Shown in pieces: positions 27,677 through 37,068 of a stretch of DNA of 64,000 nucleotides; position 1 is the stretch's first letter; every line of letters starts with the position of its first letter. The notes beneath the pieces were generated by a model. That model saw only the letters and a program-made list of their open reading frames with translations. It searched no databases and was not told where the DNA came from. A program made the position numbers and the translations under genes. The DNA comes from Myxococcales bacterium (GTDB lineage Bacteria; Myxococcota_A; Polyangia; Nannocystales; Nannocystaceae): the NCBI GenBank assembly GCA_014240065.1, contig JAAZXR010000001.1, positions 40,415-104,414 on the forward strand, read 5' to 3'.

Positions 27677-28396
27677 ATGTCCAGCGCGAGCACGTCTACT
27701 GCGTCCGGAATTGTTGTGTCTCCAGAGTCGGACGACGAATCTCTCGTGGCAGCGGCGTTGAATGGAAACAGCGCGGCGTTCCGCGTGCTGTACGAGCGCT
27801 ACCAGCGCCGCTTGTACGCTGTCGCCTTTGGGTACGTGCGGAATCGAGATGAGGCCTTGGAGATCTTGCAAGAGACCTTCATCAAGATCCATCGCAACCT
27901 GCACCGCTTCGAGGGGAACAGCAGCCTGTACACGTGGTTCTATCGCATCACCAGCAACGCGGCGAAAGATCACCTGCGGCGGAACAAGCGACGCACGAGC
28001 TATGAGTTTGAAGACGGTCGCGCCGAGGGGCGCGACGAGACGCATCCGGTGGGGAACGGTGTGAGCGGGCTCGGGCGGCTCGGGACTTCCTCCGGGATGA
28101 CGCAACAGCGTGAGATCATGGCGGCGGTCCGCGCCTCCCTCGACGAGCTCTCCGACAACCACCGCGCCGTATTGACCATGCGTGAGTTCCAAGGCTTGTC
28201 GTACGAAGAGATGGCCGCGCAGATGGAGTGCTCCATGGGGACCATCATGAGCCGCCTGTTTCACGCGCGAAAGAACCTACAAAAGAAGCTTCGGGCGCGG
28301 CTCGCCGGATACATCGAAGATTTTGAGCCGCCGGCAGAGGATCAGAATGAAGAACGACGGCCCGCGAGCGTCAGGAAAGCAGAGGCAACGCCATGA
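27677..28396 (+). CDS. ECF-family RNA polymerase sigma factor (RpoE-like)
   Basis: 239 residues. Region 2 is clear (NSAAFRVLYERYQRRLYAVA, RDEALEILQETFIKIHRNLH, LYTWFYRITSNAAKDHLRRN). Region 4 follows (LDELSDNHRAVLTMREFQGL, SYEEMAAQMECSMGTIMSRL, FHARKNLQKKLRA). The linker between them is longer than usual, and there is a charged C-terminal tail of about 30 residues. The ATG at 27677 was chosen over an earlier GTG-started frame, which would add 53 unrelated residues. Its stop overlaps the anti-sigma start as ATGA. It probably directs an envelope-stress regulon held in check by that partner. Confidence 0.93.
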   Translation: MSSASTSTASGIVVSPESDDESLVAAALNGNSAAFRVLYERYQRRLYAVAFGYVRNRDEALEILQETFIKIHRNLHRFEGNSSLYTWFYRITSNAAKDHLRRNKRRTSYEFEDGRAEGRDETHPVGNGVSGLGRLGTSSGMTQQREIMAAVRASLDELSDNHRAVLTMREFQGLSYEEMAAQMECSMGTIMSRLFHARKNLQKKLRARLAGYIEDFEPPAEDQNEERRPASVRKAEATP

Positions 28397-29073
28397 GTGA
28401 ACCCCAAAACGCGCGAGAGACGCAGGTGAGCGCTCTCTTCGACTCCGAGCTCGACGAAGCGACGAGCGCGGAGGTCGAGCGCGCGCTCGCAGACGATCCG
28501 ATGCTCTCGGAGGACTTGGAGGATTTTGGGCATCTCAAGCGCGCGATCGTTGCGGACCTTGAGCGCGAGGCGAGTGAGGTCCCCGGCGCACGGTTCGAGC
28601 AGGTGTGGGATGAAATTGAGCGCGGGATCGCGGCGAGTACGGCCGAAAGCGTCCAGGAGAACCGGGGCTTGCGGGGGCTGTTCGAGACGTTGTTGAGCGG
28701 CTGGCGGGCGCCGCTGACGGTGGGGGCGGCGGCTTGCGTCGTCGCTGTCGTCGTGTTTCGTGGGCCGTCGGATGGCGATGACGGCGGGCTCGTGGCGACG
28801 GCGCCTGACGCGGTCGAGACAGCGGGGCCGGCGGCGGAAGCTCCACCGACCCCCGGTGTAAAAGAGGCGCCGCCAGCTGCGGGGACCTTGGTGTCGTACG
28901 AGCGCCCCGAAGTATTCGACGGCGAAGTGGAGGCGGTCGAGTTCTCTGGGGTCCGCGGCCAGATCCTGCAGATCACCGACCAAGAAGGCACGCAACGCGG
29001 ACTTACCATTTGGATCGACGAGATCGAAGACGAAGAAGAAGAGGAGGCCGCCGACGGCGGACATCGCATATGA
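28393..29073 (+). CDS. Anti-sigma factor, membrane-anchored
   Basis: 226 residues. The N-terminal cytoplasmic domain (about 1-75: VSALFDSELDEATSAEVERA, LADDPMLSEDLEDFGHLKRA) has the RseA-like layout that binds ECF sigma factors and lacks the zinc-binding HxxxCxxC motif. One membrane helix follows (about 105-122, APLTVGAAACVVAVVVF). The periplasmic part is Pro/Ala-rich and ends in a very acidic stretch (IDEIEDEEEEEAADGG). It is translationally coupled to the sigma gene before it and to the secreted protein after it, both by ATGA. Confidence 0.85.
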   Translation: MSEPQNARETQVSALFDSELDEATSAEVERALADDPMLSEDLEDFGHLKRAIVADLEREASEVPGARFEQVWDEIERGIAASTAESVQENRGLRGLFETLLSGWRAPLTVGAAACVVAVVVFRGPSDGDDGGLVATAPDAVETAGPAAEAPPTPGVKEAPPAAGTLVSYERPEVFDGEVEAVEFSGVRGQILQITDQEGTQRGLTIWIDEIEDEEEEEAADGGHRI

Positions 29074-29576
29074 GACGAATGAATCGAAGGTGGAATCGCA
29101 GGGCGCTATCTCTAGCCTTGATGACGTCGACGGCGACGACCGTCGCTCTCGCGACGCCGTCCAGCGCGTCGGCCAAGGAGATGACCGCCGCCGAGTGCAA
29201 GGTGCACACGGTCTTGGCCAGCAAGACCCCCGCGGCCGAGCGAATCCCAGGGCGGCTCTCGTTCTTGAAGGCGGAGCTTAAGGGCGATCAATTCGCGGCG
29301 TACAAGAGCTTCAAGCTGCTCTCCAGCGTCGATTTTAGCCTCAAGGGTGACAAGCAGGTGAACCGCGAGGCGGGGGGAGGCCACCGCGTCGGGCTGCGGC
29401 TCCGAGGGGGATCGCTCGAGCGCCCGAAGCTGCACATCGAAGTCGCGGCGGCGGACAAGGCGAAGCCGCTCGTGAGCGCGGACTACTCCGTGACCTCCGG
29501 GTCGTTCTTGCTCCTGGCGGGGTTTCGTCACCCCGATGGAAAGCTCGTCTTCGCCATCCAGTGCCGGGGCTCGTAG
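29070..29576 (+). CDS. Secreted protein of unknown function, third gene of the ECF sigma operon
   Basis: 168 residues, no family recognised. Arg-rich n-region then a signal peptide (about 1-34, ending SSASA). The mature part is small, basic and beta-looking (RIPGRLSFLKAELKGDQFAA, HRVGLRLRGGSLERPKLHIE, SVTSGSFLLLAGFRHPDGKL) with two Cys, one near the mature N-terminus (AAECKVH) and one near the C-terminus (AIQCRGS), which may pair. The start overlaps the anti-sigma stop as ATGA. Strict coupling suggests it acts in the same sensing circuit, for example as a periplasmic modulator; inference. Confidence 0.78.
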   Translation: MRRMNRRWNRRALSLALMTSTATTVALATPSSASAKEMTAAECKVHTVLASKTPAAERIPGRLSFLKAELKGDQFAAYKSFKLLSSVDFSLKGDKQVNREAGGGHRVGLRLRGGSLERPKLHIEVAAADKAKPLVSADYSVTSGSFLLLAGFRHPDGKLVFAIQCRGS

Positions 29577-29671
29577 CCTCGTCGAGAGGGGCGCTGGGCT
29601 GACGGCGTGGCGCGTGCGGAGGTCGGGGAGTTTCTCGGCATTCGCGGGCGCCTGCGTTAGTCTGTGACCGC

Positions 29672-32053
29672 ATGGACGCGTCGCCGTCACCGAAGCCTCG
29701 ACCCCGCCGTCGTCGGAGCTCTCGCCTCATCGTGGCTGGGGGCGCGGCGCTCGTGTTGACCTCTGGCGCCGTCGGCTTGGGGGCGTTGTTGCTGCCACGG
29801 TGGCTTGAAGATCGCGTGCAGGCGGAGCTCGAACGGCGGCTCCACGCGGAGGTGTCCATGGAGCGGGTGGCTGTGGATTTCGAGGAGGTCCGGGTCACGG
29901 GGATCTCTGTGACCCGCCCCGACCTCACGCTCGAAGTCCCGGAGGCGAAGATCTCGTGGACGTGGGAGTGGGCCGCGAGGCCGATGATGTCCACGCCGCG
30001 CGCGGTCGCGCCGCGGGGGTCGATGCAGGCGACCTCGGCGGGCGTGCGGGCCTGGATCGAAGAGGTCGCCGCGGGCCCCTCGCTCGCGGACGCTGCGGCC
30101 CGCGAACCGTCGCGGTCACCTGCGCTCGACGTGGGCTCGTTCATCGACGCGTCCGCGGTCGTCTTGGACGTCTCGTCGATCGGCGTGAAGCTCGAGTCCC
30201 CGGGGGATCACTCCGAGCCTCGCTTGTCCGGCGAATTCTACGCGCGCGGGACCACCCACGGGCTCGACGTCGGGGTGCGGGATCTGGACCTGAAGATCGC
30301 GGGGCGCCGGCCGGTCGGCGCGGCGAAGATCACGACGCGGCTCGAGTTTTCGGAGGGCCGCCCGGCGTTGCCCATCACGATGATGATCGAGGACGGTTCG
30401 GCCGGAATCACGGCGCGCATCTTCGCGGTGGACGTGCGCGGAGCGCTCACGGTCGCCGACGCCGCGGGCAAGAACCTCTCGCTCGACTTGAGCGGAGGCC
30501 TCGAACCGTCGAGCGACGAGGCCGCGGACGAGGTGACCTCCGCGCGTCGCGGTGAAGAGGCGTCGCCGCTGTGGACGCTGAAGGCCGAGGGATCACGCGA
30601 CCTCTCCTCCGGAGTGATGGACCTTGAACTCGCCAACTTTGAGTTGGGGCGAGCGCCGCAGCTGCTCCGTCGGCTCCCGCTCGTGGACTCCAAGTCGGCG
30701 ACGGTTGGGGGTAGCCTTCACTTTGAGCGAGCAGGTGCGGACATCGAGACGACGGGGAGCCTCGTGCTCGACGGACTCAACATCGTGCACCCGCTGCTCG
30801 CCCGCGATCCGGTGGAAGGGGTCGGGTTTAGCGCCGAATTGAGCGCGGTGATCAGCCCCGCCGAGGACTCCGTTCGCGTGGAGTCGCTCCGCATCACGCG
30901 AGAGGCGGTCGTGTTGCAGCTTGAGGGGGCGCTCCGCTGGCCGGAGGACGTCGGGGGCCGCGCGTTCTCCGGCTCCTTGTCCATGCCGCCGACGCCATGT
31001 CAGTCGGTGCTGGCCAGCATCCCCAAGCAGCTCGTCCCGGGCCTCCGGGACTTGGAGCTCAAAGGAGACATGGAGATCGACCTCCGGGCTGACGTAGACA
31101 TGACCGATCTCGACGCGCTCGACCTCTCGGGCGCGGTCAAGGTGCGTGGGTGCGGCGTCACCAAGGTCCCGCGCGCAGTGAGCCGACTCGGCGGCGGGTT
31201 CGTCCATCGCGTCATGATGAAGAACGGGCGAATCCGCGGCATCGATCTCACGGATCAGTCCATGGCGTGGAGCCGACTCGAGGAGATTTCTCCAGCGATG
31301 GTTGGCGCCGTGTTGACCACGGAAGACGCCGGGTTCTTTCGCCATCGAGGGTTCTTGGGGAGTCAGTTCAAGACCGCGTTGCGGCGCAACCTCCGGGATC
31401 GACGCGTCCGCCTCGGGGCCTCCACCGTCACCATGCAGCTGGCGAAGAATCTGCTCTTGAGCCACGAGAAGACCCTGTCGCGCAAGCTGCAAGAGATGGT
31501 GTTGACGTGGCTGTTGGAGCGGACCTACTCGAAGCAGCGGCTGATGGAGCTCTATCTCAACGTGGTCGAATTTGGCCCGCAGATCTATGGGATCACGGCG
31601 GCGGCGGAGCACTACTTCGGAAAGATCCCCGTGGAGTTAACGAGCCTCGAGTCGGCGTGGCTCGCGTTGCTGCTCCCGAGCCCGGTCGTCCGCTACGAAC
31701 ACTATTGTGCGGGGGAGCCGTCGCCGGCGTTCAACGTGAAGCTTCGGCGGATCCATCGACTGATGCACTCGCGCGGCCACATCGACGAGCTTGAATACGC
31801 GCTGTGGAAAGACGCGCCGCTGGTGTTTTCCGAGTTCCATCACAGCGGTCGGGACGCGTGCATGGAGCGCAGGGGCGGCATGCTGGCGGGGAGAGTCACC
31901 CAACGCGCGGTCTCGGGGTTGTTGGAGGCCTCCCGCTCGGCGCGCGAGGGAGGGCAGGGCGCCGCTCCCACGGTGCCGCGCGACGCGGAGCCCGCCCCAC
32001 CCCCAGTCGAACCACGCCCGGCCATGGACGTGGCGTGGGAGGAGGCCGGGTGA
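29672..32053 (+). CDS. AsmA-like protein fused to a GT51 peptidoglycan glycosyltransferase
   Basis: 793 residues. One N-terminal membrane helix (about 18-42) leads into about 480 residues of AsmA/DUF748-like beta repeats (VEVSMERVAVDFEEVRVTGI-like start, SGEFYARGTTHGLDVGVRDL, GGSLHFERAGADIETTGSLV). The GT51 domain follows (about 535-720): catalytic motif EDAGFFRHRG with Glu at 551, GASTVTMQLAKN, RKLQEMVLTWLLE and MELYLNVVEFG. There is no transpeptidase domain, so it would be a monofunctional glycan polymerase with a large periplasmic module on the wrong side for a classic MtgA. The tail is Pro-rich. A TAGTCT hexamer lies 8 bases before the ATG. trmH overlaps its stop as GTGA. Confidence 0.83.
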   Translation: MDASPSPKPRPRRRRSSRLIVAGGAALVLTSGAVGLGALLLPRWLEDRVQAELERRLHAEVSMERVAVDFEEVRVTGISVTRPDLTLEVPEAKISWTWEWAARPMMSTPRAVAPRGSMQATSAGVRAWIEEVAAGPSLADAAAREPSRSPALDVGSFIDASAVVLDVSSIGVKLESPGDHSEPRLSGEFYARGTTHGLDVGVRDLDLKIAGRRPVGAAKITTRLEFSEGRPALPITMMIEDGSAGITARIFAVDVRGALTVADAAGKNLSLDLSGGLEPSSDEAADEVTSARRGEEASPLWTLKAEGSRDLSSGVMDLELANFELGRAPQLLRRLPLVDSKSATVGGSLHFERAGADIETTGSLVLDGLNIVHPLLARDPVEGVGFSAELSAVISPAEDSVRVESLRITREAVVLQLEGALRWPEDVGGRAFSGSLSMPPTPCQSVLASIPKQLVPGLRDLELKGDMEIDLRADVDMTDLDALDLSGAVKVRGCGVTKVPRAVSRLGGGFVHRVMMKNGRIRGIDLTDQSMAWSRLEEISPAMVGAVLTTEDAGFFRHRGFLGSQFKTALRRNLRDRRVRLGASTVTMQLAKNLLLSHEKTLSRKLQEMVLTWLLERTYSKQRLMELYLNVVEFGPQIYGITAAAEHYFGKIPVELTSLESAWLALLLPSPVVRYEHYCAGEPSPAFNVKLRRIHRLMHSRGHIDELEYALWKDAPLVFSEFHHSGRDACMERRGGMLAGRVTQRAVSGLLEASRSAREGGQGAAPTVPRDAEPAPPPVEPRPAMDVAWEEAG

Positions 32054-32757
32054 GGGAGGCGCGCGGGCGCGACCTGCTCGTTGACGCGGACGCGGCCCGC
32101 GTGATCGAGGCCTTGAGCCCCTACGTGACCGAGCGTCGGCGCGCGAGGATCGCGAGCGTGGTGGAGTCGCGGATGCACGGCGTGGAGGTGGGCTTGGAGC
32201 GCCCCTACGATCCCCACAACGCCGCGGCGGTCGTGCGGAGCGCCGAGATCACCGGCGCGGGCCGGGTGCACGTGGTCGAGGCGAGCGAGCGCATCCTCAA
32301 GGCGAAGCGCACCACCACCGGCGCGTTTCATTGGGTGGAGACGACGCAGCACGCGGGGGTGGAATATCTCGTCCGCGACGCGCGTTCGAGGGGTATGCTG
32401 CTGGCGGGGGCCTGCGTGGACGGTGACGTTGATTTGGAGGCGCTCCCGGTGGAGCGGCCGCTGTGCCTCGTCTTCGGCAACGAGCACGCGGGGCTCTCAG
32501 ACGAGGCCAAGGCGGCGATGGACCTGCGCTTCTCCATCGCGATGCACGGGTTCTCGGAGAGCTTCAACCTCTCGGTGTCCGCGGCGATCACCCTGTACTC
32601 GGTCACGCGCCGGCGCCGCGCCGCGCTCGGGCGGGCGGGGGATCTCGACGTGGATGCGCGACACGAGCTGACGGCCCGCTACTACGCGGCGAGCGTGGAC
32701 AAGCGGCTGGTCCGGGCGGTCATCGACGAGCTAGGAGAGGCGCAGATCGATGACTAA
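32050..32757 (+). CDS. trmH: TrmH-type SpoU family RNA 2'-O-methyltransferase
   Basis: 235 residues from the GTG at 32050, which overlaps the previous stop. SPOUT motifs: RPYDPHNAAAVVRSAEITGA (motif 1), LCLVFGNEHAGLS (motif 2) and GFSESFNLSVSAAITLYSVT (motif 3, cofactor knot). The N-terminal helix VIEALSPYVTERRRARIASV matches the bacterial TrmH N-terminus that methylates G18 of tRNA. It sits between two cell-wall glycosyltransferase genes, overlapping both, although its reaction is unrelated. Confidence 0.88.
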   Translation: MREARGRDLLVDADAARVIEALSPYVTERRRARIASVVESRMHGVEVGLERPYDPHNAAAVVRSAEITGAGRVHVVEASERILKAKRTTTGAFHWVETTQHAGVEYLVRDARSRGMLLAGACVDGDVDLEALPVERPLCLVFGNEHAGLSDEAKAAMDLRFSIAMHGFSESFNLSVSAAITLYSVTRRRRAALGRAGDLDVDARHELTARYYAASVDKRLVRAVIDELGEAQIDD

Positions 32758-35284
32758 GGCGGGCCAGCCTGCGCGGGCCAAGGTCCGCCGCTTCGCGCTC
32801 TGGTCGCTGGTCTTCGCCACCTCGTGCGCGAGCCTCGGGGCGGCGGGCCTCGCGGGGATGCTGTGGTACTACGGGCGGGATCTTCAAGCCATCGACGAGG
32901 CGGCCTTGCGCGCCTATCAGCCCGCGCAAATCACGAGGATTTATGCGGCCGATGGAGAGACCCTGCTCGGTGAGTATTTTACCCAGCGCCGAACGTTGAT
33001 CCAATACGAGGCCGTGCCCAGTCACGTAGAGAACGCGTTTTTGGCGGCGGAGGACGCGGACTTCTATCGTCACGAGGGGCTCGATTACCTAGGCATTCTC
33101 CGCGCGCTCTTCATCAATGTTCGCGCGGGCAAGATTCGGCAGGGCGCCTCTACGATCACGCAGCAGGTGGTGAAAAATTTCATCTTGTCGCCGGAGCGCA
33201 CGTTTAAACGCAAGGTCCACGAGCTGTTGTTGTCGCGGCGGCTGGAGCGGGTGCTCTCGAAACAAGAAATTCTTGAGTTGTACTTGAACGAGATCTATCT
33301 CGGCCACGGTCGCTACGGGATTCAAGAGGCCAGCCGCTTTTACTTCGGCGAGGATGTGCAGGAGATCGACGCGGGGCAGGCCGCGTTGCTCGCGACGCTC
33401 CCCAAGGCGCCGGGTGCCGCGACCCCACACAAGGATCCGGAGCGGTCGAAGGCGCGGCAGCGGTTCGTGCTGCGGCAGATGGCCAAGCATGGGTTCCTCT
33501 CGGCGCCCGACGCCGCGCGTTATGCCGAGCAGCCGCTCGCGGTGCAGCCGCTGCAAAAGGCGAGGAGCCAGGTCTTTGAGGGCGCAGAGTCGTTCGTCGA
33601 CGTGGTGCTCCGCCGGCTTCGGGGGCGCTTTGGAGACGACCTCCCGAGGCTCGGGGCCACCGTCGTCACCACGCTCAACCCCGAGGTGCAGCGCCGGGCG
33701 TCCGAAGGACTGCGCGCGCAGCTTCGCGCGATCGACCTTCGGCAAAAGTTCGCACACAAGATCCAGCCGTCGGGCGAGCGCGCGAAGGCGAGGGCCATCA
33801 AGCGCGGCGCCAAGGCGCGGGAGGTCGGCCACGTCGGCCTCGTGGTGATCGGGCGACCGTACCGCCCGTCGGAATCGGAGCGCCGGGGTTTTGAGGCGAC
33901 CCTCGGCGCGCGGAGCATCTTTGTGGAGGTGCCGATCGGAGCGCGTTACGCGGAGCCCGGGCTCACGCTCCCGGCCCAGTTCCCCGAGGGGGGGATCACG
34001 GTGGCGCGGGTGGCCAAGGCTCCCAAGGGGCTCGCGCTCCCGGAGGGGTGGTTGTACGGGCGCATCGCGTCGGGGCCGGAGGCCGCGGTGGTCGTGGCCT
34101 CCGTATCGGACGGGGCGGTCGTCGCGATGGTCTCGGGCTACGAGGAGACTCGCGGCGGATTCAATCGCGCGCTCGAAGCGAAGCGGCAGCCCGGATCAAC
34201 CTTTAAGCCGTTCGTGTACGGCGCCGCCGTCGAGTCTAAGAAATTCACGGCGGCGAGCGTCGTCATCGACTCGCCGGAGATCTACGAGAAGTGGCGCCCT
34301 ACGAACTTTGAGCGGGACCGGTATCGCGGGGAGGTGCGGTTGCGTGAGGCGCTCACGCACTCCGTCAACACCATCGCGATCAAGCTCCTCGACGCGATCG
34401 GCGTGGGCGCGGGGATCGATTTTGCTCGTCGGGCGGGGATCGAGTCCGCGCTCACCGAGAACCTCTCGCTGGCGCTCGGGACCTCCGAGGTCACGCCGTA
34501 CGAGCTGCTGCGCGCGTACTCGACGCTCGCCCGCGGCGGGACCCGCCGACCGCTGCGGGTGATTCAGAGCGTCGAGTTTGATGGCGGCGAGGTGAGGCCC
34601 GAGCTGTCTCCGGAGGCGCCCGTCATCGCGCCGGAGGTGGCGTTTGTCGTGAGCTCCATGATGGCGAGCGTGGTCCGCGAAGGTACGGGGCGCCGCGCGA
34701 AGAAGCTCGGGTTTTGGATCGCCGGGAAGACCGGGACGGCCGCGGAGAATCGTGACGCATGGTTCGCGGGCTTCTCCCGCGAGTACGCGGCAGTGGCCTG
34801 GGTGGGGTTTGATCGGCCCAAGCCCCTCGGTCGCGGCGAGACCGGCGCGAAGGCGGCGCTCCCCATTTGGATGAGCGCCATGGAGGCCGCGGTCTCGGGG
34901 GGTGGAGGCGACGCGGCTGAGCCGATTCCGCCGCGCACGGTGGAGGTGCGAACCATCGACAAGGAGAGCGGCTTGCTCGCGACGGCCGACGCGGAGCCCG
35001 AGACTGTGATGGAGGAGTACTTCCTCCCGGGCACCGCGCCCACCGAGTACGCCTCCAAGGAGGTGCTCGACGTGGACACGGTCGCGCTCGAGCTGCTCGT
35101 GCCCGAGCTGGAGCCCGGGCGGGGCGAGGACGCGACGGTCGAGGACGACGGCGGCGGCTCGACGCCACCGGTGCAGCGGCCGCGCGGCGCAAACCATGAG
35201 TCGCCACGCCCGCTCCCTGCGCCGCCGCCCACGTCCGAGACGGCCCCGCTTGAGCGGCTGCCGACCGTGTTCGACGAACCCTGA
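32750..35284 (+). CDS. Class A penicillin-binding protein (PBP1A-type, GT51 plus transpeptidase)
   Basis: 844 residues. Membrane helix near 20-42; GT51 domain with catalytic Glu101 (AAEDADFYRHEG), QGASTITQQVVKNF and ELYLNEIYLGHGRYGI; an insert/OB-like region (about 280-450); transpeptidase with nucleophile Ser483 (GSTFKPF), SVN triad (HSVNTIAIK) and K660 (AGKTGTA). The C-terminal 130 residues are an acidic/Pro-rich tail. It makes and cross-links peptidoglycan. It overlaps trmH by 8 bases and lies 0.7 kb from the second GT51 gene, so both may be co-expressed. Confidence 0.93.
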   Translation: MTKAGQPARAKVRRFALWSLVFATSCASLGAAGLAGMLWYYGRDLQAIDEAALRAYQPAQITRIYAADGETLLGEYFTQRRTLIQYEAVPSHVENAFLAAEDADFYRHEGLDYLGILRALFINVRAGKIRQGASTITQQVVKNFILSPERTFKRKVHELLLSRRLERVLSKQEILELYLNEIYLGHGRYGIQEASRFYFGEDVQEIDAGQAALLATLPKAPGAATPHKDPERSKARQRFVLRQMAKHGFLSAPDAARYAEQPLAVQPLQKARSQVFEGAESFVDVVLRRLRGRFGDDLPRLGATVVTTLNPEVQRRASEGLRAQLRAIDLRQKFAHKIQPSGERAKARAIKRGAKAREVGHVGLVVIGRPYRPSESERRGFEATLGARSIFVEVPIGARYAEPGLTLPAQFPEGGITVARVAKAPKGLALPEGWLYGRIASGPEAAVVVASVSDGAVVAMVSGYEETRGGFNRALEAKRQPGSTFKPFVYGAAVESKKFTAASVVIDSPEIYEKWRPTNFERDRYRGEVRLREALTHSVNTIAIKLLDAIGVGAGIDFARRAGIESALTENLSLALGTSEVTPYELLRAYSTLARGGTRRPLRVIQSVEFDGGEVRPELSPEAPVIAPEVAFVVSSMMASVVREGTGRRAKKLGFWIAGKTGTAAENRDAWFAGFSREYAAVAWVGFDRPKPLGRGETGAKAALPIWMSAMEAAVSGGGGDAAEPIPPRTVEVRTIDKESGLLATADAEPETVMEEYFLPGTAPTEYASKEVLDVDTVALELLVPELEPGRGEDATVEDDGGGSTPPVQRPRGANHESPRPLPAPPPTSETAPLERLPTVFDEP

Positions 35285-35343
35285 GCGTCGGACACCCTCG
35301 CAGATGACCCGGGGTGATGGGGGCGCCGCCTCCAAGCCGCCCG

Positions 35344-36111
35344 TCAAGGCAGCAAGTAGGTGCCTATCGTCGCCTTGGAGTCCATCTCAAGCGAGGCGAG
35401 GACCGTCGCCTCGATGTCGCTGGCGGTGGCGGTTTCGAAGTCGATGCCGTCGAAGAAACGATCATAGGTTTTGGACAACGTGATCTCGATGGGGACGCGC
35501 TGGTCGTTGGCGATCGTGATGGGGACGCCGTCGTTGAGCTTGGACGTGTCGAGCTGCGCGACGACCTTGGCCTGCGTGGTAAACGTTCCAGAGATCTTGG
35601 ACTCGCCAAGCTCTGCCGTGTAGGTCAACAGCACCGTTTGTCCGTCCATCTCCACGTTGTTGGGCGTGTTGCCCCCTCCCGCGGTCGTGATCTCGTCGTA
35701 ATAAAACGGCTCATATTTCACGCGCACGGAGCAGTAGGAGGCCGGAGCAGATGTGACCCCACCGATTCCTTGGACCACCGTGTCGCCCACGTCGATGATG
35801 TCTTCCGCCCACGGTCCCCAGTACAAGGTCACATTGGTCGTGTTGCCGTCGCAGGCGACGAGCTCGACGCTCCTGGTGGTGACGTAGGCCTCCGTCAGTC
35901 GAATCGTCCAGCCCAAATCATTTGTGAACACACGGGACACGCCCTCCGACCCGTAGGACGGAAAAGCAGACGACACCGCGGTTCCATGATGCGCCGCAAA
36001 AACGTTGACTTGACCGCCCTCGTCCACTGTGAACCAGTCGCATCCTGAGACGGTTGCAGCGGTGGCAACCGCGAGGAAGAAATTCAACGTCATCGAACGG
36101 GAGATCGTCAT
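35344..36111 (-). CDS. Lipoprotein of unknown function
   Basis: 255 residues from the ATG at 36111 (an ATG at 36093 would still leave a full signal). Lipobox VSGC, then a beta-rich domain (WTIRLTEAYVTTRSVELVAC, NTTNVTLYWGPWAEDIID, YCSVRVKYEPFYYDEITTAG, GTFTTQAKVVAQLDTSKLND). A His pair (FAAHHGTAV) and two further Cys (VACDG, SYCSV) could bind a metal or form a disulfide, but no family is recognised. It converges with the PBP gene 59 bases away. The upstream region is unusually AT-rich for this genome. Confidence 0.75.
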   Translation of the reverse strand: MTISRSMTLNFFLAVATAATVSGCDWFTVDEGGQVNVFAAHHGTAVSSAFPSYGSEGVSRVFTNDLGWTIRLTEAYVTTRSVELVACDGNTTNVTLYWGPWAEDIIDVGDTVVQGIGGVTSAPASYCSVRVKYEPFYYDEITTAGGGNTPNNVEMDGQTVLLTYTAELGESKISGTFTTQAKVVAQLDTSKLNDGVPITIANDQRVPIEITLSKTYDRFFDGIDFETATASDIEATVLASLEMDSKATIGTYLLP

Positions 36112-37068
36112 ATAGAACACCAAACTGGAGCGGCTAGACGTCCGGACCTTAGCAGCCACTCGCGATTTTATCCACGAAATATTTTCAGGGATTAATGCCT
36201 TGATGAATGTTCTTACCGTTTTGTAACGATGTCCACCAAAAATGCTGCTCGGTCTGCGCCACGAACTTTGAGGCGCGACTTCTCCCGGACAAGCGACCGA
36301 ATCATGGATTGCGTCGGATGTTGCTTATGGCTGATATTAGATTCGAGTAGTTGAGCCTTCCAGCGTTGATAGGATGGGGTCTGGACACGGCGTCTCAAAA
36401 CAAGTCGGTGCGCAGCGGTACTCAAGGACAGGTCGACTGGCCGGTTTTCCGGTGATTGGGGACTGCACCGGATGCGAGGACTGTCGAAATGCGTTTCGAG
36501 CGCGCTACCGGCCTCCCCGAGGCGGCATGGTGCAAATTTCCCGTGGGCCTGCCGACACAATCATGTGGACGCCGACAACACGGTCGCCCGGTCGGAAGAT
36601 TGAGCGTGGTCGGCGTCGCATGGCGGCGCGCGGCCTGGTGGGGTCGCGCTGGCGTCGGTACGAGAGGATAACGACGTGCGCTTCCTCGCGATGCTGCGGT
36701 CCGCGCGGAGACTGACGGGGAGATCTTCCGGTGGCGCCGTGCGCCGCACGGCCCGTGGCGGGGGCGCGTTGTCGCTCACGCGCGATGGGGCCGACGGCAC
36801 CGACGGCATCGACGGCACCCCGGGATGGATCCCTGCGAGGCGGAGCTTGCGGCTTGAGGTTCGCGGTCCGCAGGCGGTCGCGTGACGGCGGCCCAACGCG
36901 GGGAGGAGCACCTCGGGTGTGAGCGCTGGGTCGTTCGCGCGACAGGTGCTCGAAGCTCGTTCGCGTGGGTCTCGTAGGCACAAGAGGCGCCGACCGAGGG
37001 CTTGGACGGCGCCCGCGCTCGCTTCTGTGTGCTCCGAATCTCGTTCAAGCTAGGGTACAGTGCTGGCC
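36112..37068. other. Intergenic region of about 0.95 kb without a convincing gene
   Basis: 36160-36260 is markedly AT-rich and probably carries the lipoprotein promoter (minus-strand TAAAAT near 36164-36169). The rest returns to high GC, with only frames lacking coding character: overlapping short Arg/Pro-rich frames on both strands, no ribosome sites. A short Asp/Gly repeat (GADGTDGIDGTPG-like) at 36787-36828 occurs in one such frame. I see no tRNA, transposon end or stable terminator. At the right end TACAGT (37056-37061) is a -10-like element for the symporter gene. A decayed gene or an unrecognised RNA cannot be excluded. Confidence 0.5.

Noticed and set aside
36213..36560. Short frames in the 36.2-36.9 kb gap, including a 115-codon minus frame and a 41-codon plus frame at 36230
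   Set aside because: No ribosome sites, no signal peptide or motif, composition unlike neighbours; overlapping frames on both strands look equally random.
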